Positions 1 to 8,766 of a stretch of DNA of 43,312 nt are shown in pieces. Source of the stretch: Desulfovibrio sp. (GTDB lineage: Bacteria; Desulfobacterota; Desulfovibrionia; Desulfovibrionales; Desulfovibrionaceae); contig JAFQNG010000026.1 in assembly GCA_017396005.1 (NCBI GenBank), positions 1-43,312 of the forward strand. Reading direction: 5' to 3'. The translations under genes and the position numbers were made by a program. Position 1 is the first letter of the stretch, and every line of letters begins with the position of its first letter. Below the pieces are notes generated by a model, which saw only the letters and a program-made list of their open reading frames with translations, did not search any database and was not told the origin of the DNA.

Positions 1-73
1 GAACTCGGCAGTTAAGCTCTTCCTCGCCGATGATACTGCATAACGTCATGTGGGAAAGTAGGCCGCTGCCAAA
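1..73 (+). rRNA. rrf: 5S ribosomal RNA, 3' part (5' end outside window)
   Basis: The first bases read GAACTCGGCAGTTAAGCTC and continue into GCCGATGATACTGC and a closing GGCCGCTGCC. This is the conserved 3' two thirds of bacterial 5S rRNA (loop C through helix V to the 3' strand of helix I). The 5' strand lies before the window. A rho-independent terminator follows directly, as expected for the last gene of an rRNA operon. The exact 3' end is estimated to within a few bases. Confidence 0.88.
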
Positions 74-78
74 TCTTT

Positions 79-121
79 AAAACCCCCTTGCTGCTCTCAG
101 CGCGAGGGGGTTCTTCCTTTT
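79..121 (+). terminator. rRNA operon terminator
   Basis: An inverted repeat with arms AACCCCCTTG (81-90) and CGAGGGGGTT (103-112) is followed by the T-rich tail TTCTTCCTTTTT. It sits just after the 5S rRNA and faces the converging minus-strand glycosyltransferase gene that ends at 149. Confidence 0.85.
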
Positions 122-148
122 TGGGGAAGTATCACAGGTATATGTTGG

Positions 149-1555
149 CTACGGGCATAATAAGCGACTGACGGCCTCGATGCGACCAATAGCCTGCTGC
201 CAGCTTTGAGAAGAAAAGTCTTCATTTTGCAGAGACATCTGCAGATAGCCCGCAAAAAGGCGCAACATGGGTGGCTGAGCCCGCCAGAAACTTTTGGGCA
301 GCTCATGCTGTGTTCTGAGGCCAGAGGCACAATGTGCGCACAGGCGAGCCAAGGCTGTTTGCAGATGCTGGCTCAGGCGGGGGAAGGCGCTGTGCAGGGC
401 AGCGGCTCGGCCTTGGGCCAGCCCCTCGTGAACGGGGTCGAAATCGGCCAGAAAGCAGGCCTGCCAGAACTGATCCAGCAGAGCGCGGCAGGAGGGCCCT
501 TTTTGAGAATCCATATTTTCAAGGCAGTACAGGCCAAGCGTATCGCGCCCTGTTCTGTAGAGGGCAAGGCCCGTCAGGCTGCGAACACACTTCTCCATGG
601 CTGTCGGGCCGTCCCTCAGCAGGGTCAGGGCTGTGCGGGCAACGGCTGCAGGGGTGAAAAGACGCCGGCAGATGGGTCTGCCGCGCAGGCATTGCCAGCA
701 GCCACTGCAGCTCATCTGCGGACGCAGTACCCATTGCCCGGGTGAGACTGGGCCTGTCTCCCAGGCCTCTACAGGACCCATGGAAAGATTGAGCACAGGC
801 ACACCCAGCCAGTCAGCAAGGTGCATGGGGCCTGTATCAGGTGTGATGCAGAGGGCCAGCCCACGCATGAGGGCGGCTGTCTCATCCAGGCTCAGTCGGC
901 CGCAGAGATTGGCCTCCGGGCACTGGCAGAGGGCGGCCACCTGCTGCCCCAGATTTTTTTCAGATGGACCACCCAGGAAAATTGGTACAAGCCCTTCTGC
1001 CATGAGTTTCTGCGCCAGCCGGGCCCAGAACTGCGCGTCAGGGTGTTTGCCCGGCTCGCTGGCTCCCAGCACCAGGCCTATTCGTGTGCCATTCATGCCT
1101 CTGGGTCTGGTTATGCCCATATGAGGCCATTCCTGCCCTGGCACACTGTCCATACGAAAAAGATCTGACCAGTGAAAACAGTTATGGTGGTTATTTTGTG
1201 TCAGGGCTGTACGGTAGAGCTGCCAGTAACCGTGTACCCGAAGGCCATTGACGCTTTGCGCCGGGCCCAGTACGGTTTCAGCCCGGACTTTTCCCAGGCA
1301 TACGGCAGCTTCATATCCGCCGCTCAGATTGATAGCCAGCTTGTACTGCCCGTGTGCCAGTGCAGGGCAGTGGCCGGGCGAAAAAAAAACCACGCTGGGA
1401 GCCAGCGGCATAAGAGGTTCATAAAAGCGTGTTTCGCCTGCTACCCAGAGGGGATGGCCGGGCCAGCGGCGTTGCAGAGCCAGTAGGAGGGGAAATGTCA
1501 GGATGAGATCCCCCATGCGCCGCATCTGCAGCACCAGTATGGGGTCGGCGCTCAT
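149..1555 (-). CDS. Glycosyltransferase family 9 (heptosyltransferase-like) protein
   Basis: A 468-residue protein with the two Rossmann halves of GT9 (LPS heptosyltransferase family). The N-terminal strand [19 protein letters not shown] is near residues 6-24. The donor-binding [14 protein letters not shown] is near residue 160, and [20 protein letters not shown] is near residue 238. The family transfers ADP-heptose or related sugars in the cytoplasm, usually to LPS core. A cysteine-rich patch (CSGCWQC) follows the catalytic domain. About 140 C-terminal residues have no recognised domain, so the protein is longer than a typical WaaC or WaaF (about 320-350 residues). The ATG overlaps the stop of the upstream CgeB-like gene by four bases, which implies translational coupling. 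A role on LPS or on flagellin is possible; the exact acceptor is unknown. Confidence 0.85.
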   Translation of the reverse strand: MSADPILVLQMRRMGDLILTFPLLLALQRRWPGHPLWVAGETRFYEPLMPLAPSVVFFSPGHCPALAHGQYKLAINLSGGYEAAVCLGKVRAETVLGPAQSVNGLRVHGYWQLYRTALTQNNHHNCFHWSDLFRMDSVPGQEWPHMGITRPRGMNGTRIGLVLGASEPGKHPDAQFWARLAQKLMAEGLVPIFLGGPSEKNLGQQVAALCQCPEANLCGRLSLDETAALMRGLALCITPDTGPMHLADWLGVPVLNLSMGPVEAWETGPVSPGQWVLRPQMSCSGCWQCLRGRPICRRLFTPAAVARTALTLLRDGPTAMEKCVRSLTGLALYRTGRDTLGLYCLENMDSQKGPSCRALLDQFWQACFLADFDPVHEGLAQGRAAALHSAFPRLSQHLQTALARLCAHCASGLRTQHELPKSFWRAQPPMLRLFAGYLQMSLQNEDFSSQSWQQAIGRIEAVSRLLCP

Positions 1556-3294
1556 GCCCTGCCCTGTTGTGGCACAGGGGTACCGTAGATTTCGCGCATG
1601 GTTTGGAGCATCTGCCGAATACGGTGTGCCCAGGTATGGCAGGCCAGTACACGCTTCCTGCCAGCTTCTGTCAGGCGGCGGCGTTGTTCTGCATTTTTGA
1701 GGTAGTATGCAGTCAGTTCAGAGATTTCGTCCGCGTGCTGATAGCTGGCTATTTCGTGCGGCTCAAAAAGCTGTTCCATTTGTGGTCGCCAGTCAGTAAG
1801 CACAAAGGCTCCGGCAGCAGGTACGTCAAAAATGCGCTGATTGACGGCCCCCTTCATCTGTTTGCTGGTAGCATTGAAGTTGATCAGAGAATGCCCGTAG
1901 AAAAAAGGGAGCTGTGAATAATAGCTGATGGGCGGCAAGAGGCGGGGTCGTTTGCTCTCGTGCCTGAATTCTGTCTTCCAGCCATCATCACCCACAATAA
2001 GAGGATGGAACGGTAAAAGACGCCGTACACAGTCATTACGGTAAAGGCGTGTCGCCTGCCAGGTAATGGCTGTTTCATAGGCCAGTTTGGCCTTGTTGTC
2101 CGGCAGGGTGAGATAGAGGGCATGGATATGCGGGTACTCCTGCTGCAGAAATTCCTCCACCGAACGCGTTTCACTGTGCACAAAGGCCTGAGCCACTGGC
2201 CGGTAGGCCAGAAAGAGCTCGCGTGGCAAGATGCCAACCCCGGCCCTGAGCCTGCCCGCAACCTTGTGCAGCATGGAATTGCCCACAAAGGAGACCTCAG
2301 CCCTCCACTCCGGCGGGGCCATTTCACTGATGCGCGGTTTGAAACGTTCCGGGTCTGTACCCAGAGGCAGGTAGAAGACATGTTCAAAGCCTGTACGGCG
2401 CAGGCTTTCCAGATTATCGGCATCCCAGGTAAAAAGGGCCGTCCAGGGGCTGACGCAGCGGGCGTATTGATGAATAATTAGATGTGGATTATCAACGAAC
2501 CATGAGGCCAGAGGCAGCTGCAGGCGAGCCAGCAGGTCCATGAGTACGCCTTCGATGTCTACCCCCATGTGGTTGAGGGTGATGCAGCAGTCGGGTTTGA
2601 AAGAAAGTACGGCCTCAAGCAGCTGTTCCACAAATTCAGACTGAGCAACAGTCTCGTCGCGTATGGTTACCAGTTTATAGTCAAGGCCCAGCTGGCGGCA
2701 GGCACCTTCTATCTCGCCCATCAGAAAGTATTTGCAGGTCAGCAGCAGAACGCGTGGACTGGTTTCGCGAAAACGAGGCTGCACGGCACGCTGCCAGAAG
2801 TCAAAGGCAGTGCTGGCAGCCAGCTTTTCACGCAGGAGGGAGTAATAGCTGCGGTCCAGCCTGAGATAGAATGGAAGGGGCAGGGGCAGAAGGGGTTTTC
2901 CGCCATATGCTGACTGCCAGTGCGTCAGGGCAGAGAGCAGAGCATCGGTCTCCTCCCCGTCAAGCCAGAGTACGCGTGTGCTTTCTTCTGGTGTGAGAGA
3001 ACGGCGCAGCCCTGTGATCTCCTGCAGCTCCTTTTCTTTTTCTACCACTGCCACAGGGCCGTCGTAAAGCTGCAGTACAAGCTGCAGAGCATACCCCAGA
3101 CCAGCACCAAGAAGCACAGGAAGACAGGATCCATCCAGCTTGTCTCTGGCTGTTTCGATAACCTGTCGTTCGCGTTTGGGGCCTCCTGGACCAAGCATGG
3201 CCATACTGCGCCCATTCAGATGTGCCAGTATATCGCACAGAGACCCGTCAGCTTCAGAAAATACAGCTTCAAAGCGGCAGTAAGGCTGGGGCAT
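1552..3294 (-). CDS. CgeB-like glycosyltransferase (DUF3880 plus group 1 C-terminal domain)
   Basis: About 580 residues from the ATG at 3294 (MPQPYCRF). An open frame continues upstream to 3351 but overlaps the preceding gene, so the shorter start is preferred. Residues near 180-310 ([38 protein letters not shown]) resemble the DUF3880/CgeB N-terminal half. Residues near 480-570 ([20 protein letters not shown], then an [11 protein letters not shown] segment) match the Glyco_trans_1_2 C-terminal half. Such proteins are common near flagellar or surface-glycan loci in Desulfovibrio-like bacteria. The gene follows a FapA-like gene with almost no gap and overlaps the next gene by four bases. The sugar and acceptor cannot be read from the sequence. 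Confidence 0.82.
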   Translation of the reverse strand: MPQPYCRFEAVFSEADGSLCDILAHLNGRSMAMLGPGGPKRERQVIETARDKLDGSCLPVLLGAGLGYALQLVLQLYDGPVAVVEKEKELQEITGLRRSLTPEESTRVLWLDGEETDALLSALTHWQSAYGGKPLLPLPLPFYLRLDRSYYSLLREKLAASTAFDFWQRAVQPRFRETSPRVLLLTCKYFLMGEIEGACRQLGLDYKLVTIRDETVAQSEFVEQLLEAVLSFKPDCCITLNHMGVDIEGVLMDLLARLQLPLASWFVDNPHLIIHQYARCVSPWTALFTWDADNLESLRRTGFEHVFYLPLGTDPERFKPRISEMAPPEWRAEVSFVGNSMLHKVAGRLRAGVGILPRELFLAYRPVAQAFVHSETRSVEEFLQQEYPHIHALYLTLPDNKAKLAYETAITWQATRLYRNDCVRRLLPFHPLIVGDDGWKTEFRHESKRPRLLPPISYYSQLPFFYGHSLINFNATSKQMKGAVNQRIFDVPAAGAFVLTDWRPQMEQLFEPHEIASYQHADEISELTAYYLKNAEQRRRLTEAGRKRVLACHTWAHRIRQMLQTMREIYGTPVPQQGRA

Positions 3295-3299
3295 GGGCG

Positions 3300-4421
3300 T
3301 TAATGGCGTCCGTTGCGGGGCAGAGGTTCTACAATGATATCCTGATAACAAAGGCGGAAAAGCACATTTTCGTACATGCGCTCTACCAGTGTGAAGGAGC
3401 GGCCGATAGAAATCTCTACTCCGGGATAAACTTTGCCAGGTACTTTGAGACAGGAGCCGCCCATCTGGCTTTCATCGCGGTCAAAACTTTCCAGCAGCTC
3501 GGTACGGTGCCGCAGGACTGTTTGCAGCTGTTCCTGCTGGCGTGCCAGCTTGCGGCTAGTTTCATTACTGTCAGGGGGCAGATGCCCGGCCACTGCCTTG
3601 AGATGGGTGACACTTTGCGAGAGGTCTGCAATGGCCTCTTCAATTTTTTCCAGTGTGCGGATACGCATGGGGTCATAACCAAGAAATATCTTGGTAGGTA
3701 TGCCTGCTCTATTGCCCACCTGACCACCCACATAAACACTGCCAAGGGCATTGACCGTACTGCCGTACAGCTGTTCTCGTACAACAAGATTGGCCCCGGC
3801 ATAGACTGTACTGTAAAGACAGTACTTGTCGATAACCATATTGCCTTTGGAGCGGGCCTCCACCTTTTCCAGAAAGGCAGCCAGAAGCCTGTCGCCGGAG
3901 TCCAGAAGACAGTTCTGACTGGCACCACCGCGAGCGCCGCCCTCTACCATGAGGTCACGACGGGAGCGGGCTACGCCACCTTCCACCATTTCTCTGATGC
4001 GCAGATTGTTGGCCTGCACAGAAAAGCCAGCGCGTACGGAGCCGTGTACGGCCATATCGCCTACAAAGAAGACATTGCCCGTATGAAAACTGACGTCCTG
4101 CCGTACGTTGAGGAGACCCTTGACCGTAATTTTCCCCTGATAGTAGAAAACATAGCCATTGGCGTCAGCCAGCAGGTAGCGGGGAAAAGCCGGCTCTATG
4201 CGGGTATTGGCCCCTGCCGGGAGATCCGGGCTGTCGAGGATGAAGCGATGGTCCGGCCTGGGGCCGGCTTCGGCCAGGGGGATGATCTCGGCCAGTAACT
4301 GCCCGGCAATGACGTTTTGCACATAGCCCAGGCTGTAAAGGTCAGAGTTTTCTGTTTCAGCGGGTCTGGCTCGCAGGTGATCAAAATCCGGGTCAAAGTA
4401 GTGGCGAAGATAGTATTGCAC
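3300..4421 (-). CDS. FapA/DUF342-family protein (polymer-forming beta-helix type)
   Basis: A 373-residue protein with a repetitive central part (residues about 100-240). Its short beta-strand segments, such as [20 protein letters not shown] and [14 protein letters not shown], are typical of the DUF342/FapA right-handed beta-helix. A coiled-coil stretch (about 260-320, [17 protein letters not shown]) follows, then a short C-terminal strand region. This layout matches FapA-type 'flagellar assembly protein A' homologues, whose biochemical role is unclear. The start codon is GTG at 4421, with no better ATG in frame. It lies 58 bases after the STAS gene and just before the CgeB-like gene, probably in one transcript. 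Confidence 0.8.
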   Translation of the reverse strand: MQYYLRHYFDPDFDHLRARPAETENSDLYSLGYVQNVIAGQLLAEIIPLAEAGPRPDHRFILDSPDLPAGANTRIEPAFPRYLLADANGYVFYYQGKITVKGLLNVRQDVSFHTGNVFFVGDMAVHGSVRAGFSVQANNLRIREMVEGGVARSRRDLMVEGGARGGASQNCLLDSGDRLLAAFLEKVEARSKGNMVIDKYCLYSTVYAGANLVVREQLYGSTVNALGSVYVGGQVGNRAGIPTKIFLGYDPMRIRTLEKIEEAIADLSQSVTHLKAVAGHLPPDSNETSRKLARQQEQLQTVLRHRTELLESFDRDESQMGGSCLKVPGKVYPGVEISIGRSFTLVERMYENVLFRLCYQDIIVEPLPRNGRH

Positions 4422-4479
4422 GATGGTATCTCGCTATGACTGAAAAGCTGTTCCATACCTGCCTTTGACAGTTACCTGG

Positions 4480-4833
4480 CTATTTGGCTGCGTTTTTACC
4501 AAAGCGTTTCAGCTCGGCTTCACTCTCGCAGGTGGGGAAAAAACTTTCGATCTGGGCATGCGTCAGCAAGGCGGTAACGCGAGGGCTGGGGCAGAGCAGA
4601 ACAAAACGGCGGCCACTGCCCTGCAAACGGGTACTGAGACTGACAAGAACCCCCAAGCCGGCCTTGTCCATACGTGAGACTTCGTTAAGATCAAGCAAAT
4701 ATTGCGGGGCCTTGTGAGCTGTCAGCTGCTCCTGCATCTGACGTGTGAACTCTACGGCATCGGCCAGGCCAACTTCGCCGGACACCCGCAGGACAGAATA
4801 GTGGTCGCCATCTTCAGCTGTGACAGTAAACAC
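4480..4833 (-). CDS. STAS-domain protein (anti-sigma factor antagonist-like)
   Basis: About 117 residues forming one STAS domain: YSVLRVSGEVGLADAVEF, then YLLDLNEVSRMDKAGLGVLV, then a C-terminal helix. STAS proteins of the SpoIIAA type bind partner-switching kinases. The phosphorylatable Ser of the usual D-S-S-G-L-G loop is absent here (D-K-A-G-L-G), so regulation by Ser phosphorylation is unlikely. Start choice: an ATG at 4857 overlaps the dtd stop by four bases, but AGGAGG stands seven bases before an in-frame GTG at 4833, and I prefer that start. No sigma or anti-sigma partner gene is adjacent. Confidence 0.82.
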   Translation of the reverse strand: MFTVTAEDGDHYSVLRVSGEVGLADAVEFTRQMQEQLTAHKAPQYLLDLNEVSRMDKAGLGVLVSLSTRLQGSGRRFVLLCPSPRVTALLTHAQIESFFPTCESEAELKRFGKNAAK

Positions 4834-4853
4834 CTTTTCTCCTCCTGCTGCTT

Positions 4854-5363
4854 TCATCCCCTGCGTTCGAGGGGGAAAAGCCGTTCCGAATCCAGCCAGA
4901 TAGTCACTGGTCCCCAGTTACAGAGGTGCACGTCCATATCAGCGCCGAACACGCCTGATGATACGCCTCGAGGCAAGGCCTCGTCAACAAGGCTGACGAA
5001 AGCAGCAAAAGCGTCCGCAGCCCATGCAGGGTCACCCGCATGACTGAAAGATGGGCGTCGGCCCTTGCGACAGTCGGCATAGAGGGTAAACTGTGGCACC
5101 AGTAATAGTTCACCGCCGAAATCCTTGACAGACAGCTGGAAGGATGATCCCCCACCCGCAGCACCATGGTCTGCCGGGGCAGGAAAAAGGCGCATGTCCA
5201 GAAGCTTGCGGGCCATTCCGGCAAAGGCAGGGCTTTGCCGTATTTGTGGGCCATCTTCCTGCCCGAAGGCCACCAGAACCATGAGGCCCGGACCAATGGC
5301 ACCTGCTGTCCTGCCTGCTACCGTGACAGAGGCCGAACGTACCCGCTGCAGCAAAAGACGCAT
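4854..5363 (-). CDS. dtd: D-aminoacyl-tRNA deacylase
   Basis: A 169-residue protein of the DTD family, which hydrolyses D-amino acids (and glycine) from mischarged tRNA in the cytosol. It begins MRLLLQRVRSASVTV and has the conserved LLLVPQFTLYAD and GRRPSFSHAGDP segments. The Gly-cis-Pro element occurs as NWGPVTIWLDS near the C terminus. The usual SQFTL motif reads PQFTL here, so the Ser position is changed while Q-F-T-L is kept. A short insertion near residues 70-80 (DHGAAGGGSS) makes it slightly longer than the usual 145-150 residues. Its ATG shares one base with the stop of the upstream acyl-CoA ligase (TGATG), which implies coupling. Confidence 0.93.
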   Translation of the reverse strand: MRLLLQRVRSASVTVAGRTAGAIGPGLMVLVAFGQEDGPQIRQSPAFAGMARKLLDMRLFPAPADHGAAGGGSSFQLSVKDFGGELLLVPQFTLYADCRKGRRPSFSHAGDPAWAADAFAAFVSLVDEALPRGVSSGVFGADMDVHLCNWGPVTIWLDSERLFPLERRG

Positions 5364-7126
5364 CAGGCCTGATCCTTGTCTGCAGGCTGCTCCACCTCAG
5401 CCTGTGTCTGATCTGTTTTTTTGCTCATATGCCTGCGTCGTTTGTCGCTTTTACGCTCTTCTTCTTCGCGCAGGGCACGGCGCAGGATCTTGCCCACAAT
5501 GGTTTTGGGCAGCTCAGCACGAAATTCCACAAGACGTGGCACCTTGTAGGATGCCAGCTTGCTGCGACACCAGGCGATGACTTCAGCCTTGGTCAGTTCT
5601 TCTCCTTCCCTGGGCACTACATAGGCCTTAAGTACTTCACCGCGTATACCATCATTGATACCCACGCTGACGGCTTCCAGCACCTTGGGGTGCTCCAGCA
5701 GTACTTCATCTACTTCACGCGGATAGACATTGTAGCCGCCCACCAGCACCATATCCTTCTTGCGATCGACTATATAAAAATAGCCGTCTTCGTCCATGGT
5801 AGCCAGGTCGCCCGTATAGAGCCAGCCATTGCGCAGGGCACTGGCCGTTTCATCGGGCTTGCGCCAGTAACCACTCATGACCTGCGGGCCTCGTATGATC
5901 AGCTCGCCCATCTTGCCGGGTGGCAGTGTGAGGGAGCCGCCTTCCATGTCCACAATACGCGCATCTGTACCAGATGCTGGCATGCCAATGGAGTTTTCTT
6001 TCTGCCCCTGACGTCCCAGAGGGTTCAGATGGGTGATGGGTGAGGCTTCGGTGAGGCCGTAGCCTTCCAGTATTGCTGCGCCGGTCACTTCCTGGAAGCG
6101 GCGGAAGATCTCGCGCGGCAAAGGGGCCGAGCCGGATACACATATCTGTATGCTGGTCAGGTCGTAACGGGGCAGGTCTTTCTGCTGTAAGAGTGAGATA
6201 TAGACTGAAGGTGCACCCGGAAAGATAGTAACCTTATATTTGGGGATGATGCGCAGTACATCTTGCGGCACATAGCGCGGCAGCGGCAGAGTGGTACCTG
6301 CCAGATAGACAGGAATAAGCAAGCCGAGACTCAGGCCATAGACATGAAAAAAGGGCAGAAGTGACAAAAAGGTATGATGGCTTTCGGCAGTGATATTAAT
6401 GATATCCAGTACCTGTCGGCAGTTGGTACCCAGGTTGGCATGACTCAGCACAACACCCTTGGGCAGACCTGTGGTGCCCCCGGTATACTGCAGCATGACC
6501 GGTGTATTGACCGGGTCGGCAATGGGTTCGGCATGGCGCTGTGCGCCCCTGCAGAAATGTTTCCAGGCAAAGACATTTTTGTTGTCATAGGGGATGGCTG
6601 GGCTGGCTGAACGGCTTTTTTTGAAGCGATAGAGCCAGTTGAGTGGGAAAGAAAGGCCGTCTTCCACCCCTGTGACGATAAAGTTGCGCAATGGCAGGCG
6701 GTCGCGCAGGGCAGCAACACGCGGCCAGAGCAGATCAAGCAGTATCATATGCTCTGCGCCGGAGTCGCGCATATTCTGCAGCAGCTCCTTTTCCATATAG
6801 AGAGGATTGGTCATGACCACCACGGCCCCGGCCTTGATAGCTCCCCAGAACGCTATGACGGTCTGCGGCAGATTGGGCAGCATGATGGCAATGCGTTCAC
6901 CCGGCTTGACGCCCATACGACGCAGGGCACCGGCAAAAAACTCAGCCTTCTCACGCAGGGCGCGGTAGGTAATGCTTGTGTTTTGAAAGATAACGGCTTT
7001 GCGCTGCGGGTAGGATTCGGCGGCTTCGTCCAACAGGCTGTAGAGCGGTTTCTGCCAGATATTGGTCACACGCGGTACATAATCTTCATAATGGGCGAAC
7101 CAGGGGCGATAACACTCGGTATTCAT
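5363..7126 (-). CDS. Long-chain fatty acid-CoA ligase (FadD-like)
   Basis: A 587-residue AMP-forming adenylate enzyme. It joins a fatty acid to CoA with ATP at the inner face of the membrane. The P-loop motif YTGGTTGLPKG is near residue 213. GYGLTEASP is near 355, and YTGDLATMDEDGYFYIVDRK with GGYNVYPREVDEVL is near 440-475. The catalytic lysine context KTIVGKILRR is near 550. The C-terminal 30 residues are charged and low in complexity (EEEERKSDKRRR and following). The ATG overlaps the ispDF stop by four bases. Its placement between isoprenoid and tRNA-editing genes suggests a housekeeping lipid role. Substrate length cannot be set from sequence. Confidence 0.9.
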   Translation of the reverse strand: MNTECYRPWFAHYEDYVPRVTNIWQKPLYSLLDEAAESYPQRKAVIFQNTSITYRALREKAEFFAGALRRMGVKPGERIAIMLPNLPQTVIAFWGAIKAGAVVVMTNPLYMEKELLQNMRDSGAEHMILLDLLWPRVAALRDRLPLRNFIVTGVEDGLSFPLNWLYRFKKSRSASPAIPYDNKNVFAWKHFCRGAQRHAEPIADPVNTPVMLQYTGGTTGLPKGVVLSHANLGTNCRQVLDIINITAESHHTFLSLLPFFHVYGLSLGLLIPVYLAGTTLPLPRYVPQDVLRIIPKYKVTIFPGAPSVYISLLQQKDLPRYDLTSIQICVSGSAPLPREIFRRFQEVTGAAILEGYGLTEASPITHLNPLGRQGQKENSIGMPASGTDARIVDMEGGSLTLPPGKMGELIIRGPQVMSGYWRKPDETASALRNGWLYTGDLATMDEDGYFYIVDRKKDMVLVGGYNVYPREVDEVLLEHPKVLEAVSVGINDGIRGEVLKAYVVPREGEELTKAEVIAWCRSKLASYKVPRLVEFRAELPKTIVGKILRRALREEEERKSDKRRRHMSKKTDQTQAEVEQPADKDQA

Positions 7127-8355
7127 GCGTCTTCCTTGTCAGTATCGGAGAGCTGGGGCAGATGGCAGAGAGCACTGACTATGGCATAGGCCTTGATGCC
7201 TTCTACCCGTCCGGTAAAGCCCATGTTTTCTTCAGTAGTAGCCTTGAGGTTGACCTGTCTCCTGTCCAGCTGAAGCAGTCGGGCCACATTTTTGCATATC
7301 TCGTCCCGCCAGGGGGAGAGGCGCGGTTTTTGTGCCACTATGGTCATATCCACATGGCAGATGCGTACATGGGCCGAATGCAGCATGTCGTGTACCTGAT
7401 CCAGCAGAACCGCAGAAGAGATATTGTCATACGCCTCTGCATTGTCGGGAAAATGCTGGCCGATGTCGCCAAGGCCAGCACAGCCGAGCATGGCGTCCAT
7501 GAGGGCATGCAGGAGCACATCCCCGTCAGAATGAGCTGTTACCTCCGGGCCACCGGGGATGGAAACTCCACCAAGTTTCATGGGCCGGCCCGGTCCATAG
7601 CGATGCACATCATAGCCCATGCCCACACAAAGACGAGGCATGGTGACGCTGCTCAAGAGGGCCAGGTCTTCGGGATTGGTTATTTTCACGTTACCCCTTT
7701 CCCCTGTCACCACAAGGACATTTTTTCCAAGGTTTTCCAGCATGGCCGCATCATCAGTAACCAGCAGTTTGTTTTCTTGGGCTGCTGCATGAGCCTGGCG
7801 TAAGCTTGTCAGGTCGAAAGCCTGTGGCGTCTGTATGGCAGCCAGCTTCTCACGAGGCAGGGTCTCTCTGACCATGCCGTCTTCCACCAGTTTGATGGTG
7901 TCGTTCACCGGCAGTCCGGGAATGACTGCCTCCACACCTCTGCCCAGGGCTGCGCGTACACGTCGTATGAGCCCTGGAGTTGCAAAGGGACGAGCAGCAT
8001 CATGCACCAGTACATACTGTACCATAGACGGCAGAGCAGCGAGACCCTGGCGTACAGAGTCTTGTCGCAAAGCCCCTCCCATTACTGCAAGCCAGGGCAG
8101 AGTCAGGTCATACTCACGCGTGAGTGCGCGCAGTCGTTCCGTTTCGCGATGCAGCTGTCTTTCGGGGAAAACAAAGACAAGACCATGTACAACATTGCTG
8201 CGGAGCATGGCCAGCGCCGAATGCCAGTAGAGAGGTACACCCTGCCAGGGCAGGAACTGTTTAGCCCTGCCACCTGCAGCCTGAGCAATGCGGCTGCCAC
8301 TGCCTGCGGCCAGGATTACTGCCCAGGTTTCGTCATGTGAAGCTGTCATAGCCAT
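7123..8355 (-). CDS. ispDF: Bifunctional IspD/IspF (MEP pathway)
   Basis: A 410-residue fusion carrying out two non-consecutive steps of the MEP isoprenoid pathway. The N-terminal IspD half (about 1-235) has the nucleotide-binding VILAAGSGSRI and the motif VLVHDAARPF. The C-terminal IspF half (from about 240) starts GMGYDVHRYGPG. It carries the metal and substrate residues of AHSDGDVLLHALMDA, GDIGQHFPD and KATTEENMGFTG. The IspE step is not fused or adjacent. Two possible starts, ATG at 8355 and ATG at 8349, both lie within 20 bases of the rnpB 3' end and have no good Shine-Dalgarno sequence. The stop overlaps the start of the acyl-CoA ligase gene. Confidence 0.95.
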   Translation of the reverse strand: MAMTASHDETWAVILAAGSGSRIAQAAGGRAKQFLPWQGVPLYWHSALAMLRSNVVHGLVFVFPERQLHRETERLRALTREYDLTLPWLAVMGGALRQDSVRQGLAALPSMVQYVLVHDAARPFATPGLIRRVRAALGRGVEAVIPGLPVNDTIKLVEDGMVRETLPREKLAAIQTPQAFDLTSLRQAHAAAQENKLLVTDDAAMLENLGKNVLVVTGERGNVKITNPEDLALLSSVTMPRLCVGMGYDVHRYGPGRPMKLGGVSIPGGPEVTAHSDGDVLLHALMDAMLGCAGLGDIGQHFPDNAEAYDNISSAVLLDQVHDMLHSAHVRICHVDMTIVAQKPRLSPWRDEICKNVARLLQLDRRQVNLKATTEENMGFTGRVEGIKAYAIVSALCHLPQLSDTDKEDA

Positions 8356-8366
8356 AATGCCGTATG

Positions 8367-8733
8367 CGGGAGCCGGACGATAAGCCGGGTTCTGTCACGC
8401 AGCTGCCTGCGCGTGACCGTCATTCCTCTAGGAACACAGTTTCCCGTGCTCTCAAGCGACCTACCCGGAAGGCATGAGCCGGGCCAGCTGCCTTCCCTAT
8501 TTGGTCTTGCTCCAGACGGGGTATGCCGAGCACGCCGCGTCACCGCGGCATCTGGTGGGCTCTTACCCCACCGTTTCACCCTTACCCCGCACTCCTCAGG
8601 AGTACGGGGCGGTCTGCTTTCTGTGGCGCTGTCCAAGAGTCACCCCTTCTGGGTGTTACCCAGCGTCCTGCCCTGTGGAGCCCGGACTTTCCTCCCCAGG
8701 CTGAAGCCTGCGGCGACGGTCTGTCCGACTCCC
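8367..8733 (-). ncRNA. rnpB: RNase P RNA (class A)
   Basis: Read on the minus strand, the segment contains the signature blocks of bacterial class A RNase P RNA. These are GACAGACCGUCGCCGC near the 5' end, GAGGAAAGUCCGGGCUCC, GGGUAAGGGUGAAACGGUG, AGAGCCCACC, and GACAGAACCCGGCUUAUC near the 3' end. The 5' segment GGGAGUCGGAC pairs with the 3' segment GUCCGGCUCCC to form helix P1, and this sets the ends within a few bases. It lies about 18 bases after the zinc-ribbon gene and about a dozen bases before the ispDF start codon, all on the same strand. No terminator is visible between rnpB and ispDF. Confidence 0.96.
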
Positions 8734-8736
8734 GCA

Positions 8737-8766
8737 AATATACGACAAAAACTAGTCTTCGTTCTG
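8737..8766 (-). promoter_or_regulatory. Possible rnpB promoter
   Basis: On the minus strand a TATATT (8737-8742) lies a few bases before the mature RNase P RNA 5' end. The sequence 16-18 bases further upstream (around AGAACG) is a poor -35 match. If used, it would overlap the last codons of the zinc-ribbon gene. Weak prediction. Confidence 0.3.

Noticed and set aside
97-330. Minus-strand 77-codon frame at the window start
   Set aside because: It overlaps the rRNA terminator and the true GT9 coding frame.
3222-4298. Long plus-strand open frame of 358 codons
   Set aside because: It lies antisense to the FapA-like gene, has no family resemblance, and the minus-strand frame has clear domain content.
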